Source of the DNA: AP-15 sp036500965
Lineage (GTDB): Bacteria > Pseudomonadota > Alphaproteobacteria > ATCC43930 > CGMCC-115725
Direction: 5' to 3'
DNA: 27,717 bases
NCBI GenBank assembly: GCA_036500965.1
Contig: DASYBC010000075.1
Span: 1-27,717, forward strand
Every line of letters starts with the position of its first letter. The stretch's first letter is position 1. The translations under genes and the position numbers were made by a program. Under the pieces are notes generated by a model. The model ran no database searches. It had not been told where the DNA came from and saw only the letters and a program-made list of their open reading frames with translations. Shown piece by piece: positions 1 through 7,155 of the stretch.

Positions 1-251
1 TCATATGTGGACGGCCCCCGCCTGCAAAGGATGTTAAGTTCGGCTTCGGCGAAATGGTCGGGTGCAGTCATATGTCCGGCCCTTTGGTGCGGTGCATCTG
101 ACCGCTGGCCCTGATGGAGTTCGCCGATCGGGTCCCAATCAAGACTACGCGCTGCGTTGCGCCTTGAATTATTCGGGTCTTCCCGATCCGCGGCTCGACC
201 GCTCGCCATCACGTTCTCTTCACCCTCGCATGCTGAACGGGCTGACGGTGC
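1..251. other. IS-flanking stretch without a recognisable gene
   Basis: No convincing coding region is visible on either strand. The stretch lies directly downstream of the stop codon of the IS110-type transposase fragment on the minus strand. It is therefore most simply read as the non-coding end of that element or its flank. I could not identify the element boundary. Confidence 0.35.
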
Positions 252-680
252 CTATGCCGGCTGCCCGAAAACTTCCTTTGCCTGATAGCCATCGCCGCGC
301 ATCATCACCGCCCAGACGATGCGGGCGGTCTTGTTGGCCAGCGCGACCGCGGCAAGTTTGGTCGGCTTGCGTGCCAGCAGGGCGCGGACCCACTCGCCGT
401 CGCGAGTTGGTCGATTGCGGGCATGGCGCAGCACCGCAACCGCGCCGGCGGTGAGCAGGCTGCGGATGTATTTGTCGCCGCGCTTGCTGGTGCGGCCCAA
501 GCGTTCCTTGCCGCCGCTCGAATTCTGCCGCGGCGTCATTCCAAGCCAGGTCGCAAATTCTCGGCCTGATCGGAACAAGGAAGGATCGGCTACCGTCGCG
601 GCGATCGCGCTCGCGCCCATGATGCCGACGCCTGGCACGGTCGCCAGCAAACGACTGACCTGGCTTTCCCGGTGCCACCT
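252..680 (-). pseudogene. IS110-family transposase, C-terminal fragment
   Basis: The minus-strand translation contains the IS116/IS110/IS902 C-terminal (Transposase_20) signature: a helix-hairpin-helix-like segment VPGVGIMGASAIAATV, then FATWLGMTPRQNSSGGKERLG, then a KRGDKYIRSLLTAGA block and a conserved tail to the TAG stop. Family members are about 320-400 residues long with an N-terminal DEDD catalytic domain. Only the last 140 or so residues remain, so the catalytic part is gone. The open frame upstream of residue RWHRESQ belongs to a different element, an IS3 OrfA start. The fusion is a junction product and not a functional protein. Confidence 0.8.
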
Positions 681-775
681 GACGCGCCGGACCTCGGGGG
701 AATATGGAGGAACTCGCTTCGTCATCGCTCCATCCTCTCAAGAGTTGGAGCCTCCGACAGACCCGGCGCGGTTCA
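681..775 (-). mobile_element. IS3-family left end with start of OrfA
   Basis: Reading the minus strand from 775, the sequence TGAACCGCGCCGGGTCTGTC looks like an IS3-type terminal repeat. It is followed by a purine-rich ribosome-binding site (GAGAGGATGGAG) and an ATG at 725 that opens MTKRVPPYSPEVR, the usual start of IS3-group OrfA proteins. After about 15 codons the frame enters IS110 sequence. This is a truncated left end joined to the IS110 fragment. Confidence 0.6.
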
Positions 776-1059
776 GTGGCGAACTCGACCGCTTCGAAGC
801 TGCGCCAGGGGCTGCGGCGATGGATGACCTCGGCTTTGTAGAGGCCGTTAACGGTCTCGGCGAGAGCATTGTCGTAGCTGTCGCCGACGCTGCCGACCGA
901 GGGCTCGATGCCCGCCGCGGCAAGCCGCTCGGTATATTTGATCGAGACGTACTGCACACCGCGATCGCTGTGGTGGACGAGGCCGCCGCCGCGGACGGGC
1001 CGGGGCTCGTGCAGGGCCTGCTCCAGCGCGTCCAGCACAAAGCCGGTGTCTGGCCTACG
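776..1059 (-). pseudogene. IS3-family OrfB (DDE integrase) fragment
   Basis: The minus strand encodes the second half of an rve-type integrase core. HHSDRGVQYVSIKYTERLAA carries the second catalytic Asp, and DSYDNALAETVNGLYKAEV carries the catalytic Glu. The first Asp and the N-terminal part are missing, and the frame is cut just after SFEAVEFAT, where the C-terminal DWFNxxR block would follow. The 5' edge abuts a plus-strand IS1182-like fragment and the 3' edge abuts an IS3 left end. It is inactive. Confidence 0.8.
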
Positions 1060-1214
1060 GGTGGTTTTGCCGGCTCGGGCTCGACGGTGCGGTGCCCGAC
1101 CGCTCGACCTTCTCGAAGAACCGCCACGGCCGCTTTCGTGAGAGCGACCTGTTGCGGCGTCTGTTCGAGGTCGTGCGGAAGCGCTGCATCGCCGAGGGGC
1201 TGGTCGGTGGCGAA
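1056..1214 (+). pseudogene. IS1182/IS5-like transposase N-terminal fragment
   Basis: A plus-strand frame reads YGWFCRLGLDGAVPDRST, then FSKNRHGRFRESDLLRRLFE, and ends near GLVGGE. This is the conserved N-terminal (DUF772-type) region of IS1182/IS5-like transposases, in which FCRLGLE...VPDHSTFSKNRHGRF is typical. Roughly 50 codons survive. No start or DDE domain is present. It overlaps the edge of the IS3 fragment on the other strand by a few bases, which marks a fusion point. Confidence 0.7.
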
Positions 1215-1261
1215 GCGCGAGCAAGACCTCGCTCAGCAGCATCACGTGCCATAGCGAAAAG

Positions 1262-1275
1262 TTTGCAACAGAGCC
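1262..1275 (-). repeat. IS6/IS26-like terminal sequence
   Basis: The minus strand reads GGCTCTGTTGCAAA, which matches the 14-bp terminal inverted repeat type of IS6-family elements. No IS6 transposase and no second copy of the repeat are visible nearby, so it is either a solo end or chance. It sits at the edge of the ISNCY-like fragment. Confidence 0.4.
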
Positions 1276-1277
1276 AT

Positions 1278-1403
1278 AAATCGTAGACGCATCAATCGGC
1301 TTGTCGCGTCGTCGACAAACGGGAGCAGTGCGCACTTCTCCGCGCGGTCCACGGCGTGTTCCGAGCCGTCAATCTGCACCACCGCGCCAAGGCAATCGCG
1401 CCG
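1278..1403 (-). pseudogene. ISNCY/IS481-like transposase fragment
   Basis: The minus-strand frame contains VVQIDGSEH, then CALLPFVDDATSRLMRLRF. This matches the core of ISNCY/IS481-type integrases (G-x-L-V-Q-I-D-G-S-x-H ... L-x-x-F-V-D-D-A-T-S). Only about 40 codons remain. The sequence upstream (1404-1514) is not recognisable and leads into the ribosome-binding site of the next plus-strand gene. Confidence 0.65.
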
Positions 1404-1514
1404 TCCGGCGCTGCAGGCGTTGTCGGTTTGGGCATCAGCCCCTGTCAAGTCCGCCTTGCGGAATGGTGTCGGTGATGACAATTTCGGCAACGAAGATCGA
1501 AAGGAAGGCCGGGA

Positions 1515-2753
1515 GTGGGCGTAGAGGGACTTCAACCTCGCAAGCTGATAGTCTGCTGCGACGGAACCTGGAATCAACGGGACGCGCCGGGCGCCACGAC
1601 CAACGTCGCCAAGATAGCCCGTTCACTTCGCCCGTTCGACGACAGCGGCGTCTCTCAGCTAATCTACTACCATCCCGGCGTCGGCACCGGGAACCGTGTC
1701 GATCAATTTATCGGCGGCGCATTTGGCGTCGGCCTGTCCGGCGATGTGCAGAGCCAGTACGCATTTCTTGTCGATAACTTCAACTACGGCGATCAGATCT
1801 TTCTGTTTGGGTTTTCCCGTGGCGCGTATACGGTCCGTAGCCTTGCCGGCCTGATCGGCCTTGTCGGCCTGATGGAAAAGACCGACATGGACTACTTTCC
1901 TCAGGTGTACAAAATCTACATGGCGCGCGAGCATCGCGAGGCGCTGGTCCGCGGCCAGGACCTCACTGCCGCCAAGGATGCGCTTGGCAAGCTTTTTCCG
2001 GCGGGGGAGGCCAACGGGCGGAATCGCGAGCTCCTTGAAGCGATCGACAACTCGCGACGCACGGCGCTGCATTTCATCGGCGTCTGGGACACGGTCGGCT
2101 CGCTCGGCGTCCCGTACGGGCCGTTGAGCCGGATTGCCGCCTCACGCTATAATTTTCACAACACGGAATTGAGCGAGGCGGTTAATTTCGCCTATCAGGC
2201 GCTGGCGATCGACGAACGGCGCGGAGCATTTTCTCCAACTCTGTGGACGCGCAAGGAGGGGCGCGGCGCCCTTCCTGAAGAGCAGGCTCACAAGCAAGTT
2301 CTCGAACAGGTTTGGTTCGCCGGATGTCACTCCAATATCGGCGGCGGGTACGCGGATTGCGGCCTGTCGGACATTTCGTTTCTCTGGATGGTAGCAAAGG
2401 CCGCCGCAGCGGCACTGGACGATGGCGGCCGGCCGCTCGCCTTTGACGAGGACTATCTGAGGAAAAAGCTGCACCACAGCATGGGCGCGCTTGCCGACTC
2501 AGCCGGCGGGACCTGGCGCTTGCTGCCAAAGCAGGTGCGGGTATTGATGGCGAAACCGCCAGCGGGCAAGGAAACCTGCGAGCTCATTCATTCTTCCGTG
2601 GTGCAGCGATACAAATCGCTGAAAGCCGGCAGCTTCGCGCCGTTTCCGTATCGTCCAAAAAATGCGGCTGCGCTGCTCGACAAGCCGGAGCAGACCATCA
2701 TCGCCGAGCTGTCGGCCTTTGAGCGAGCCTATCTGCCTGAGGAGCTCGTGTGA
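1515..2753 (+). CDS. DUF2235 alpha/beta-hydrolase family protein
   Basis: This 412-residue protein has the DUF2235 layout. It opens with KLIVCCDGTWN, followed by TTNVAKIARSL. The nucleophile elbow GFSRGAYTVRSLAGLIG near residue 99 gives a G-x-S-x-G site (Ser in GFSRG). Further blocks are IGVWDTVGSLGVP and VWFAGCHSNIGGGY, the latter likely carrying acidic and His catalytic positions. Known relatives include Tle1-type phospholipases secreted by type VI systems, but many DUF2235 proteins are uncharacterised. No signal peptide is visible. The GTG start is supported by AAGGAAGG six bases upstream. The gene lies alone on the plus strand, flanked by IS debris and convergent with the PAN-domain gene, so a link to the minus-strand cluster is uncertain. 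Lipase or esterase activity is inferred. Confidence 0.8.
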   Translation: MGVEGLQPRKLIVCCDGTWNQRDAPGATTNVAKIARSLRPFDDSGVSQLIYYHPGVGTGNRVDQFIGGAFGVGLSGDVQSQYAFLVDNFNYGDQIFLFGFSRGAYTVRSLAGLIGLVGLMEKTDMDYFPQVYKIYMAREHREALVRGQDLTAAKDALGKLFPAGEANGRNRELLEAIDNSRRTALHFIGVWDTVGSLGVPYGPLSRIAASRYNFHNTELSEAVNFAYQALAIDERRGAFSPTLWTRKEGRGALPEEQAHKQVLEQVWFAGCHSNIGGGYADCGLSDISFLWMVAKAAAAALDDGGRPLAFDEDYLRKKLHHSMGALADSAGGTWRLLPKQVRVLMAKPPAGKETCELIHSSVVQRYKSLKAGSFAPFPYRPKNAAALLDKPEQTIIAELSAFERAYLPEELV

Positions 2754-2773
2754 GTGAGCGTGGGCCGGCGAGT

Positions 2774-3067
2774 TCAGCGCGTCCCTGAGGTGCAGCAGAG
2801 GCCGCGCACCGGCTGCTGCTTTTGATTGCCCAGGCTGCATGTCGCGCTCCCGTCGGGTCTTTTGACGAAGGTCCATGAGCGGCAAGGCGCACTGTTGAGA
2901 CACGCGTCCAAGCATAGCTGGGGGTTTGGCCGCCCCATCGTGGAGTCCTCATAGTCGAACCCGGTCCGACGATCGGTGTTGGGCTGGAACGTAGTTTGCG
3001 CCGCAGCCGGTGACGACAGGAGCAGGGCGAGCGGCAGCCCAAATCCAAGCAACTGCACCCAGGACAT
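2774..3067 (-). CDS. Small secreted PAN/apple-domain protein
   Basis: The 97-residue product begins with a clear Sec signal peptide: a hydrophobic LLGFGLPLALLL core and a cleavage-like SPAAAQ near residue 23. The mature part has the PAN_4 pattern, with a Cys pair in PQLCLDACLNSAPCRSWTF, a CSL Cys and a terminal CCTSG. PAN domains bind proteins or carbohydrates outside the cytoplasm. The length suits a single domain. The start ATG has only a weak purine-rich site upstream. The gene is convergent with the DUF2235 gene, 20 bases away, and lies downstream of the broken family B copy on the same strand. Confidence 0.65.
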   Translation of the reverse strand: MSWVQLLGFGLPLALLLSSPAAAQTTFQPNTDRRTGFDYEDSTMGRPNPQLCLDACLNSAPCRSWTFVKRPDGSATCSLGNQKQQPVRGLCCTSGTR

Positions 3068-3170
3068 AAATCACCAACCGATCAGGTAATGAGAATCTAT
3101 CTTTCAGGGGTGCGCGGATCCCTACCGGCAACCGCATGCGCAGTTCGGTGCACACCGCCAATCGCTCCGG

Positions 3171-3315
3171 TCAGGAAGTACGGTCGTCACCGGCATTATC
3201 GTGCAATCCGACCAGCCATTTGCCTTCACATAAACAATCGCGTGGCAACCGCCGATGCTCGGAAACCCAAGATCAGCCTGATCGCGGCCCACATCGTTCC
3301 GCAGAGATACGCCAT
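3171..3315 (-). pseudogene. Degenerate copy of family B Cys-His protein
   Basis: From the ATG at 3315, the minus strand aligns with the start of the intact protein at 25748-26350, but only if the frame changes twice. The first segment reads MAYLCG. A one-base loss near 3296-3300 leads to NDVGRDQADLGFPSIGGCHA, which continues IVYVKANG. A second one-base loss near 3213-3218 leads to LVGLHDNAGDDRTS and then TGA. The intact copy has MAKYLSENEVGYDQTELGFP and DRLFGLHNYGGDA at the same places. The ATG is preceded by GAGG at a good distance, as in the intact gene. Only about 50 codons remain of about 200. It is a clear pseudogene, unless the two shifts are sequencing errors. Confidence 0.7.
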
Positions 3316-3370
3316 AACCAAACCTCGATAACGAAATCGTCCTCGGCCTCGGCGCTCACCCGCAGTGAAT

Positions 3371-3937
3371 TTAATAGAGCTCCCGCAATGGGGTGACCGT
3401 CTGCTTCAGCCAAGACGTCTTATCTCGGTCAAACGTAATCGGATTACCGTTTAAGTAGGTGACATCGGCATAATAGAGTAGGACACCCCGCTCGCCCGTG
3501 GCCTGCGCCCGGTAATGCTTATTGGCTTTCTGTCCCTGGTCATGGCTGGACACAACGCCCGTGACGCCGAGCTTCTTGGCAAAGGTTAGGAGCTGTTGCG
3601 TCCCTTGAAATTGCGGCGCCGACATAAACCCTGTCCCGTCGTTATCGCCGTAGGTCATGTTGCCGATTACGGCCAAATGATCGACGCTGCGGTCCGCCTT
3701 TCTCTGCAACATCCGATCCAGCATGACATCGACATCGCCGACCGAAAGCATTTTGTCGAAATGCGCACCAAGCAAGGTGTTGTCCGTCAGCACCGTCACC
3801 AAGGCGGTGCAGGTGCTGACCGCGGGAAAATAAAGATTGGGGCCGCCCCACCCGATATTGGCTTCTCTTATGATGTGGTTGTCGGCATTATAAAAGACCC
3901 ATTGCTTGTTTGTATTGTTGTAGCGCTCCGTCGCCAT
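3371..3937 (-). CDS. Family A protein, copy 1; putative Cys-His deamidase-like fold
   Basis: This 188-residue protein aligns without gaps over about 145 residues to the product at 26401-26964. A longer open frame exists upstream to 4054. The ATG at 3937 is preferred because the two copies become similar exactly there (MATERY and MPTERY) and GAGGGGG lies upstream. The central part reads YFPAVSTCTALVTVLTDNTL then LGAHFDK, placing Cys43 and His59 sixteen residues apart with a G-x-H motif. CheD (Cys and His about 17 apart, G-S-C and G-x-x-H-F) and CNF-type deamidases have the same local layout. I see no signal peptide. A deamidase or other thiol-hydrolase role is inference from this motif. The family is otherwise unknown to me. 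It lies upstream of the family B remnant on the same strand. Confidence 0.6.
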   Translation of the reverse strand: MATERYNNTNKQWVFYNADNHIIREANIGWGGPNLYFPAVSTCTALVTVLTDNTLLGAHFDKMLSVGDVDVMLDRMLQRKADRSVDHLAVIGNMTYGDNDGTGFMSAPQFQGTQQLLTFAKKLGVTGVVSSHDQGQKANKHYRAQATGERGVLLYYADVTYLNGNPITFDRDKTSWLKQTVTPLRELY

Positions 3938-4107
3938 GGGTATCCGATCCCCCTCTATTCCTGCTAACCTCGGTCGCGTCACCGAAGTGCGTTGATCCGG
4001 CCACAGTTGACCGTAGAGCGCGGCGCCAGAGGGACGACCACTGACGTTAACCAAGGCACGGCTTTTGCTGCGCGCCTCGTTTTATTGTTGCCTGCCTCGC
4101 GTCGCGG

Positions 4108-4332
4108 CTAATTCTGTCCGTATTCGGCCCTTACGATCCAGCCGCCTTGTGTTTTGACCTCAACTTGCGAGGCTCTATATTGCCCGAATGGGAAATTTGT
4201 GTTCCCATCCGGATTAAGGTCCGCCCAGGTTTCTATTTGCTGCTTCAGCGTCTGCATCTGTGCGTCGGTGACATGAGCAGCATTCTTGATTTGGCTGAAG
4301 CTCTGGTTGGCTGCTGCGTCCTATCTCGCCAT
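4108..4332 (-). pseudogene. Small ORF with stop at codon 4
   Basis: An ATG at 4332, preceded by a strong GGAAGGGAG ribosome-binding site, opens M-A-R and then meets TAG at 4321-4323. The same frame runs open for 70 more codons to a TAG at 4108. The translation looks natural: DAAANQSFSQIKNAAHVTDA, then a coiled-coil-prone QMQTLKQQIETW, then ADLNPDGNTNFPFGQYRASQ and a C-terminal GGWIVRAEYGQN. One substitution (TAG from CAG, AAG or TGG) would restore a 74-residue protein. The next in-frame ATG would give only about 50 residues and has no good site. The product is unknown. It lies between the coiled-coil gene and family A copy 1. Confidence 0.5.
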
Positions 4333-4492
4333 GATCGTCTCCCTTCCGCTTTTATTAATGATTAACGCTAACACCGGGACGCCCTCCGATCAAGGGATTT
4401 GTTTTTGTCCACACTCGGCAGGCAGATTGCGAAAGCCCCGATGTTGCAACTCGGGCAGAGCGATGTTCTCCTGGAAGGAAGGTAATTGTCGG

Positions 4493-4741
4493 TCAGGCGC
4501 CTGTCGTGGGTTGAGCGGACCTCGCCTCGGAGCTTCCGGTTTTAGATGATTTTTCTTCGGCGAGGAGCTCCTCCAATACCTGGATCGCGCCGCTGATGCG
4601 CAGGAGCGTCTCGCGCAAAGAGGTTTGCTGCTGCTCGAGCTCATGCAGCTTCGCGTGGCCGATCCGATCTTCAGTTTTTAGGACTTCTAACCGGGCTTGC
4701 ATTTGTTCTTGCATAATCTTTCCCATCATCAGATCTTTCAC
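4493..4741 (-). CDS. Small coiled-coil protein
   Basis: The 82-residue frame starts at GTG 4741, with possible alternatives at ATG 4729 or 4726. None has a strong ribosome-binding site. Residues 10 to about 65 are helical and charged with heptad spacing (MQEQMQARLEVLKTEDRI, KLHELEQQQTSLRETLLRIS, IQVLEELLAEEKSS), followed by a short disordered tail. There is no signal peptide or membrane segment. It lies just downstream of the third fibre gene on the same strand, so a structural or chaperone role for the fibres is possible but unproven. The 160 bases between its stop and the next ORF show nothing distinct. Confidence 0.5.
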   Translation of the reverse strand: MKDLMMGKIMQEQMQARLEVLKTEDRIGHAKLHELEQQQTSLRETLLRISGAIQVLEELLAEEKSSKTGSSEARSAQPTTGA

Positions 4742-4763
4742 TTGACCAGATCTGATGTTCGTA

Positions 4764-5855
4764 TCAGCGCGGCCCGATCACGATAAATGAAAAATTTCTA
4801 GGCTTTTCACTGCCGCCGCTGTCCCCGGTTTTGACCCGCATCCGATCAGCGCTGAGGTGAGCTATGACGGCGTTGTCGGTCGTTGAGCCTCCTGTGTTAG
4901 TCGCCGGCGCATTCCCAGTCGAAAAAAATCCAAAGATTTGTGTCGCGGATGCCCCTGGTACCGACGGAAAGCCCGGATCAAAGGTAATATCGTAAAGCCC
5001 ACGGTCCGCCACTCTGGCCACCGTAAATCCATTGCCCGCAACCTTGGTTCCATCGTCTTTGATTATCCCGCGAAGCATCCGCAGATGTTCTACTCCACCG
5101 GCAGCCGAGAGGGTCCCGATGCTGATGTTGCCGGTGACGGTCAAGCTTCCGGTCAGTGTTGCGCCCCCTTCGGCCCAAAGCTTGATCTTCCGGTTAGCCG
5201 AAGTGGTTCCCGCACCGACAAAGTCCAGAGCATCCCCTGAATGCGCTTGGTAGCCGATTTGCCCAGCACTGATTTCTTTGCCTTTGATGCCTGCCCCGAA
5301 CTCCAGCACGTTTTTGCCATCGATTTTGATCGGGCCGGCCACCGTCAGTTCATTGTTCGAGAGCGACATTGCCTTCTTTGCGGCGCCAGCACCGAGCTTG
5401 ACGTTGGCGTCAGGCTCGCCCCCATAATACCAGGCGAAATTCTCCAACGTGCGGAAATACATCGTGGCGGGCTGAATCCCGAGGGTGTAATCGGGATCGT
5501 AAAGGATTACCCGCTGTCCTAGGCTTTTCCCGAAATCCAGCTTGCCCGCGACAGTGGCATCGCCTGCTACCGTCAGCGGTTTTTTGGAGCCCTTGAGGGT
5601 GGCGCCGCCCTCAACCGTCAGCTCGCCCCGAGCCGTCAGGTTTTTCGCGACCTCGAGATTGTCGATCTTGACCCCGGCCGGCTCGATGGTCAGCGAATCG
5701 GCGGCGCGGGCGGCGGCGGCGCCGCTCAACGCGAATGCGGACGCCGCCAAGCCCAGACGCAGCGCGTTGCGTCTGCCGGTCGCAGCCGTGCCGTCGCCCG
5801 CTGCATTGGCAGGCAGGTCATCACCGATGACCAGCGCATCCCGTTTGATTGTCAC
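4764..5855 (-). CDS. Exported fibre-like protein with a beta-rich tip
   Basis: This 363-residue protein shares its first 75 residues and a central trunk with the 329-residue protein at 6021-7010. The N-terminus has a twin-arginine-like RRNALRL followed by a hydrophobic stretch and an AxA-type site (ARAAD near residue 52). Short beta repeats follow (LEVAKNLTARGELTVEGGAT, LTVAGDATVAG), then a unique insert at about 110-165, then the shared trunk at 178-242 (IDGKNVLEFGAGIKGKE to ATLTGSLTVTG). The C-terminal tip (about 255-363) has GNGFTVARVADRGLYDITFD and ends in FSFIVIGPR, a pattern seen in trimeric phage-like fibre heads. The GTG start is fixed by GGAGGA eight bases upstream, identical in context to its paralogue. 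It probably works as a surface or secreted adhesin or fibre. Confidence 0.65.
   Translation of the reverse strand: MTIKRDALVIGDDLPANAAGDGTAATGRRNALRLGLAASAFALSGAAAARAADSLTIEPAGVKIDNLEVAKNLTARGELTVEGGATLKGSKKPLTVAGDATVAGKLDFGKSLGQRVILYDPDYTLGIQPATMYFRTLENFAWYYGGEPDANVKLGAGAAKKAMSLSNNELTVAGPIKIDGKNVLEFGAGIKGKEISAGQIGYQAHSGDALDFVGAGTTSANRKIKLWAEGGATLTGSLTVTGNISIGTLSAAGGVEHLRMLRGIIKDDGTKVAGNGFTVARVADRGLYDITFDPGFPSVPGASATQIFGFFSTGNAPATNTGGSTTDNAVIAHLSADRMRVKTGDSGGSEKPRNFSFIVIGPR
5130..5324 (-). repeat. Shared fibre trunk module, copy 3
   Basis: It encodes residues 178-242 of the 363-residue fibre. Its key blocks are IDGKN, KIKLWAEGGATLTGSL and the DALDFVGAGTT turn. The same module occurs at 6573-6767 and 7624-7824 with high similarity in both protein and DNA. 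Confidence 0.8.
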
Positions 5856-5894
5856 TGTGAATTTCCTCCAGTCCGCGCATTGGGTTTCGCTGCG

Positions 5895-6006
5895 ATGCTC
5901 AGCCTCGCCCGAGCCCGAGCGGTCAAGCTTTTCGCAACCTCGAGACTGTCGATCTTGACTCCGCCCGGCTTGTCTCGGCCTGGCTCGAGGGTCAGGGCAT
6001 CCGCGC
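5895..6006 (-). pseudogene. Remnant of a fourth fibre N-terminal module
   Basis: The minus strand between the two fibre genes reads ADALTLEPGRDKPGGVKIDS then LEVAKSLTARA. This matches the segment just after the signal region of both neighbours (ADSLTIEPAGVKIDNLEVAK). It has a short insertion, no start and no downstream trunk. It is best read as the scar of an unequal exchange or deletion between tandem fibre genes. The bases 5856-5890 also resemble 7011-7060, the leader of the other paralogue, so the duplication included the upstream region. Confidence 0.6.
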
Positions 6007-6020
6007 TGGAGCAGCCGACG

Positions 6021-7010
6021 TTACGCAGAAGTCGGTAATTGCTTAGCCTTGATAATCCAGTTGACATAGACATTTTTGGGCCGGGTCTCGTTGCCGCCCG
6101 CTGGACCGGTTTGGGCGCCGCCATCCTTCCAATAGTCCCCTGAGGCGATCCCACCTCGCTGGCCCGGAAACACGGTATATTGGTGCGTATGTTGCCTAAA
6201 TTCATCATCTTGCAACGATCCCACTTTATCGCCGGTGTTCCCCCCATTTTCTGCACGTCGGGAGCCGGCATCGGGGTCCCGTTTGGCGCCTTGGTCGGTG
6301 CCGCGCAGAAAGCGCCCGCGCAGATCCGGCACACGCAGACTCCCAAACGAATTTCCGATGACCTTTGCCAGGTCGGGATAGTCTTGCGCGGAATAGACGC
6401 GGCCGTCGCAGGGCAGCCATCCCTGGCTCCTCAGCGCTTCGACAACGCCATTATTACTAGTGTCCCCAGCATAGGCCATGATCGTTCCAAACGGAACCAG
6501 CATATTGACGGCGTTCTGCACTGCTGCCAATGAAGCGCCGGCGCTTGTCACCAACGATTGGGCTTTTACGGTTCCGGTAATATCGAGATTGCCGGCGAGC
6601 GTGGCACCCCCTTCGGCCCAAAATTTGATCTTCCGGTTCGTGTTCGTGGGGCCGGCGCCGACAATGTCGAGGGCGTCCGTCGTAAACGTTTGGTAGCCGA
6701 TTTTTCCAGCACTTCCTTCTTTGCCGCTGATGCCTGTCCCGAATTCCAGCGCGTTTTTGCCGTCGATTTTCATTGGGCCAGAAACCGTCAAGCTCTTCGC
6801 CACCTGAAGAGTGTCGATCTTGACCCCGGCCGGCTCGATGGTCAGCGAATCCGCGGCGCGGGCGGCACCGGCGCCGCTCAACGCGAATGCAGACGCTGCC
6901 AAACCTAGACGCAGCGCGTTGCGTCTGCCGGTCGCGGCCGTGCCGTCGCCGGCTGCCGCATTTGCAGGGAGGTCATCGCCGATGACCAGCGCATCCCGTC
7001 TAATCGTCAC
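6021..7010 (-). CDS. Exported fibre-like protein with phage tail-collar tip
   Basis: This 329-residue protein has a Tat-like export region (RRNALRLGLAASAFAL, cleavage near ARAAD), a short beta linker, the shared trunk at 82-146, and then a tail-collar domain from about 172. The collar signature is clear: PFGTIMAYAGD, GWLPCDGRVYSAQDYPDLAK, VPDLRGRFLRGTDQG, QHTHQYTV and the closing ETRPKNVYVNWIIKA. Such domains cap short phage tail fibres and also occur in bacterial Mdp-type collar proteins. The GTG start has GGAGGA eight bases upstream. It lies in a run of three fibre genes on one strand. A role in surface binding is inferred. The exported N-terminus argues against a simple prophage tail protein, which would normally stay cytoplasmic until lysis. 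Confidence 0.75.
   Translation of the reverse strand: MTIRRDALVIGDDLPANAAAGDGTAATGRRNALRLGLAASAFALSGAGAARAADSLTIEPAGVKIDTLQVAKSLTVSGPMKIDGKNALEFGTGISGKEGSAGKIGYQTFTTDALDIVGAGPTNTNRKIKFWAEGGATLAGNLDITGTVKAQSLVTSAGASLAAVQNAVNMLVPFGTIMAYAGDTSNNGVVEALRSQGWLPCDGRVYSAQDYPDLAKVIGNSFGSLRVPDLRGRFLRGTDQGAKRDPDAGSRRAENGGNTGDKVGSLQDDEFRQHTHQYTVFPGQRGGIASGDYWKDGGAQTGPAGGNETRPKNVYVNWIIKAKQLPTSA
6573..6767 (-). repeat. Shared fibre trunk module, copy 2
   Basis: It encodes residues 82-146 of the collar-tipped fibre. The key blocks are IDGKNALEFGTGISGKE, DALDIVGAG, TNRKIKFWAEGGATL. It is homologous to 5130-5324 and 7624-7824. Confidence 0.8.
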
Positions 7011-7060
7011 TGTGGACTTCCTCCAGTCTGCGCATCGGGTTACGCTGCGATCGCGGTTCG
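7011..7060 (-). promoter_or_regulatory. Duplicated leader with ribosome-binding site
   Basis: The bases just upstream of the collar-fibre start match those upstream of the 363-residue fibre (5856-5890), including GGAGGA eight bases before GTG. Conserved DNA outside the coding part shows that both genes came from one duplication and may share translational control. I did not see a clear -35/-10 pair. Confidence 0.45.
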
Positions 7061-7155
7061 GTGCTGCTGCCGCAAGCGGCCGATCAGCGCTATTGGTGCA
7101 TTGTGCAATGCCGCTCCCGGCGAATGATTTCTGCGGGTGCGGCGAGTAGAATGGG

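Noticed and set aside
220..1335. A single 371-residue minus-strand gene
   Set aside because: It is an accidental open frame that runs through unrelated IS fragments. Only its middle part (the IS3 DDE fragment) is real protein sequence.
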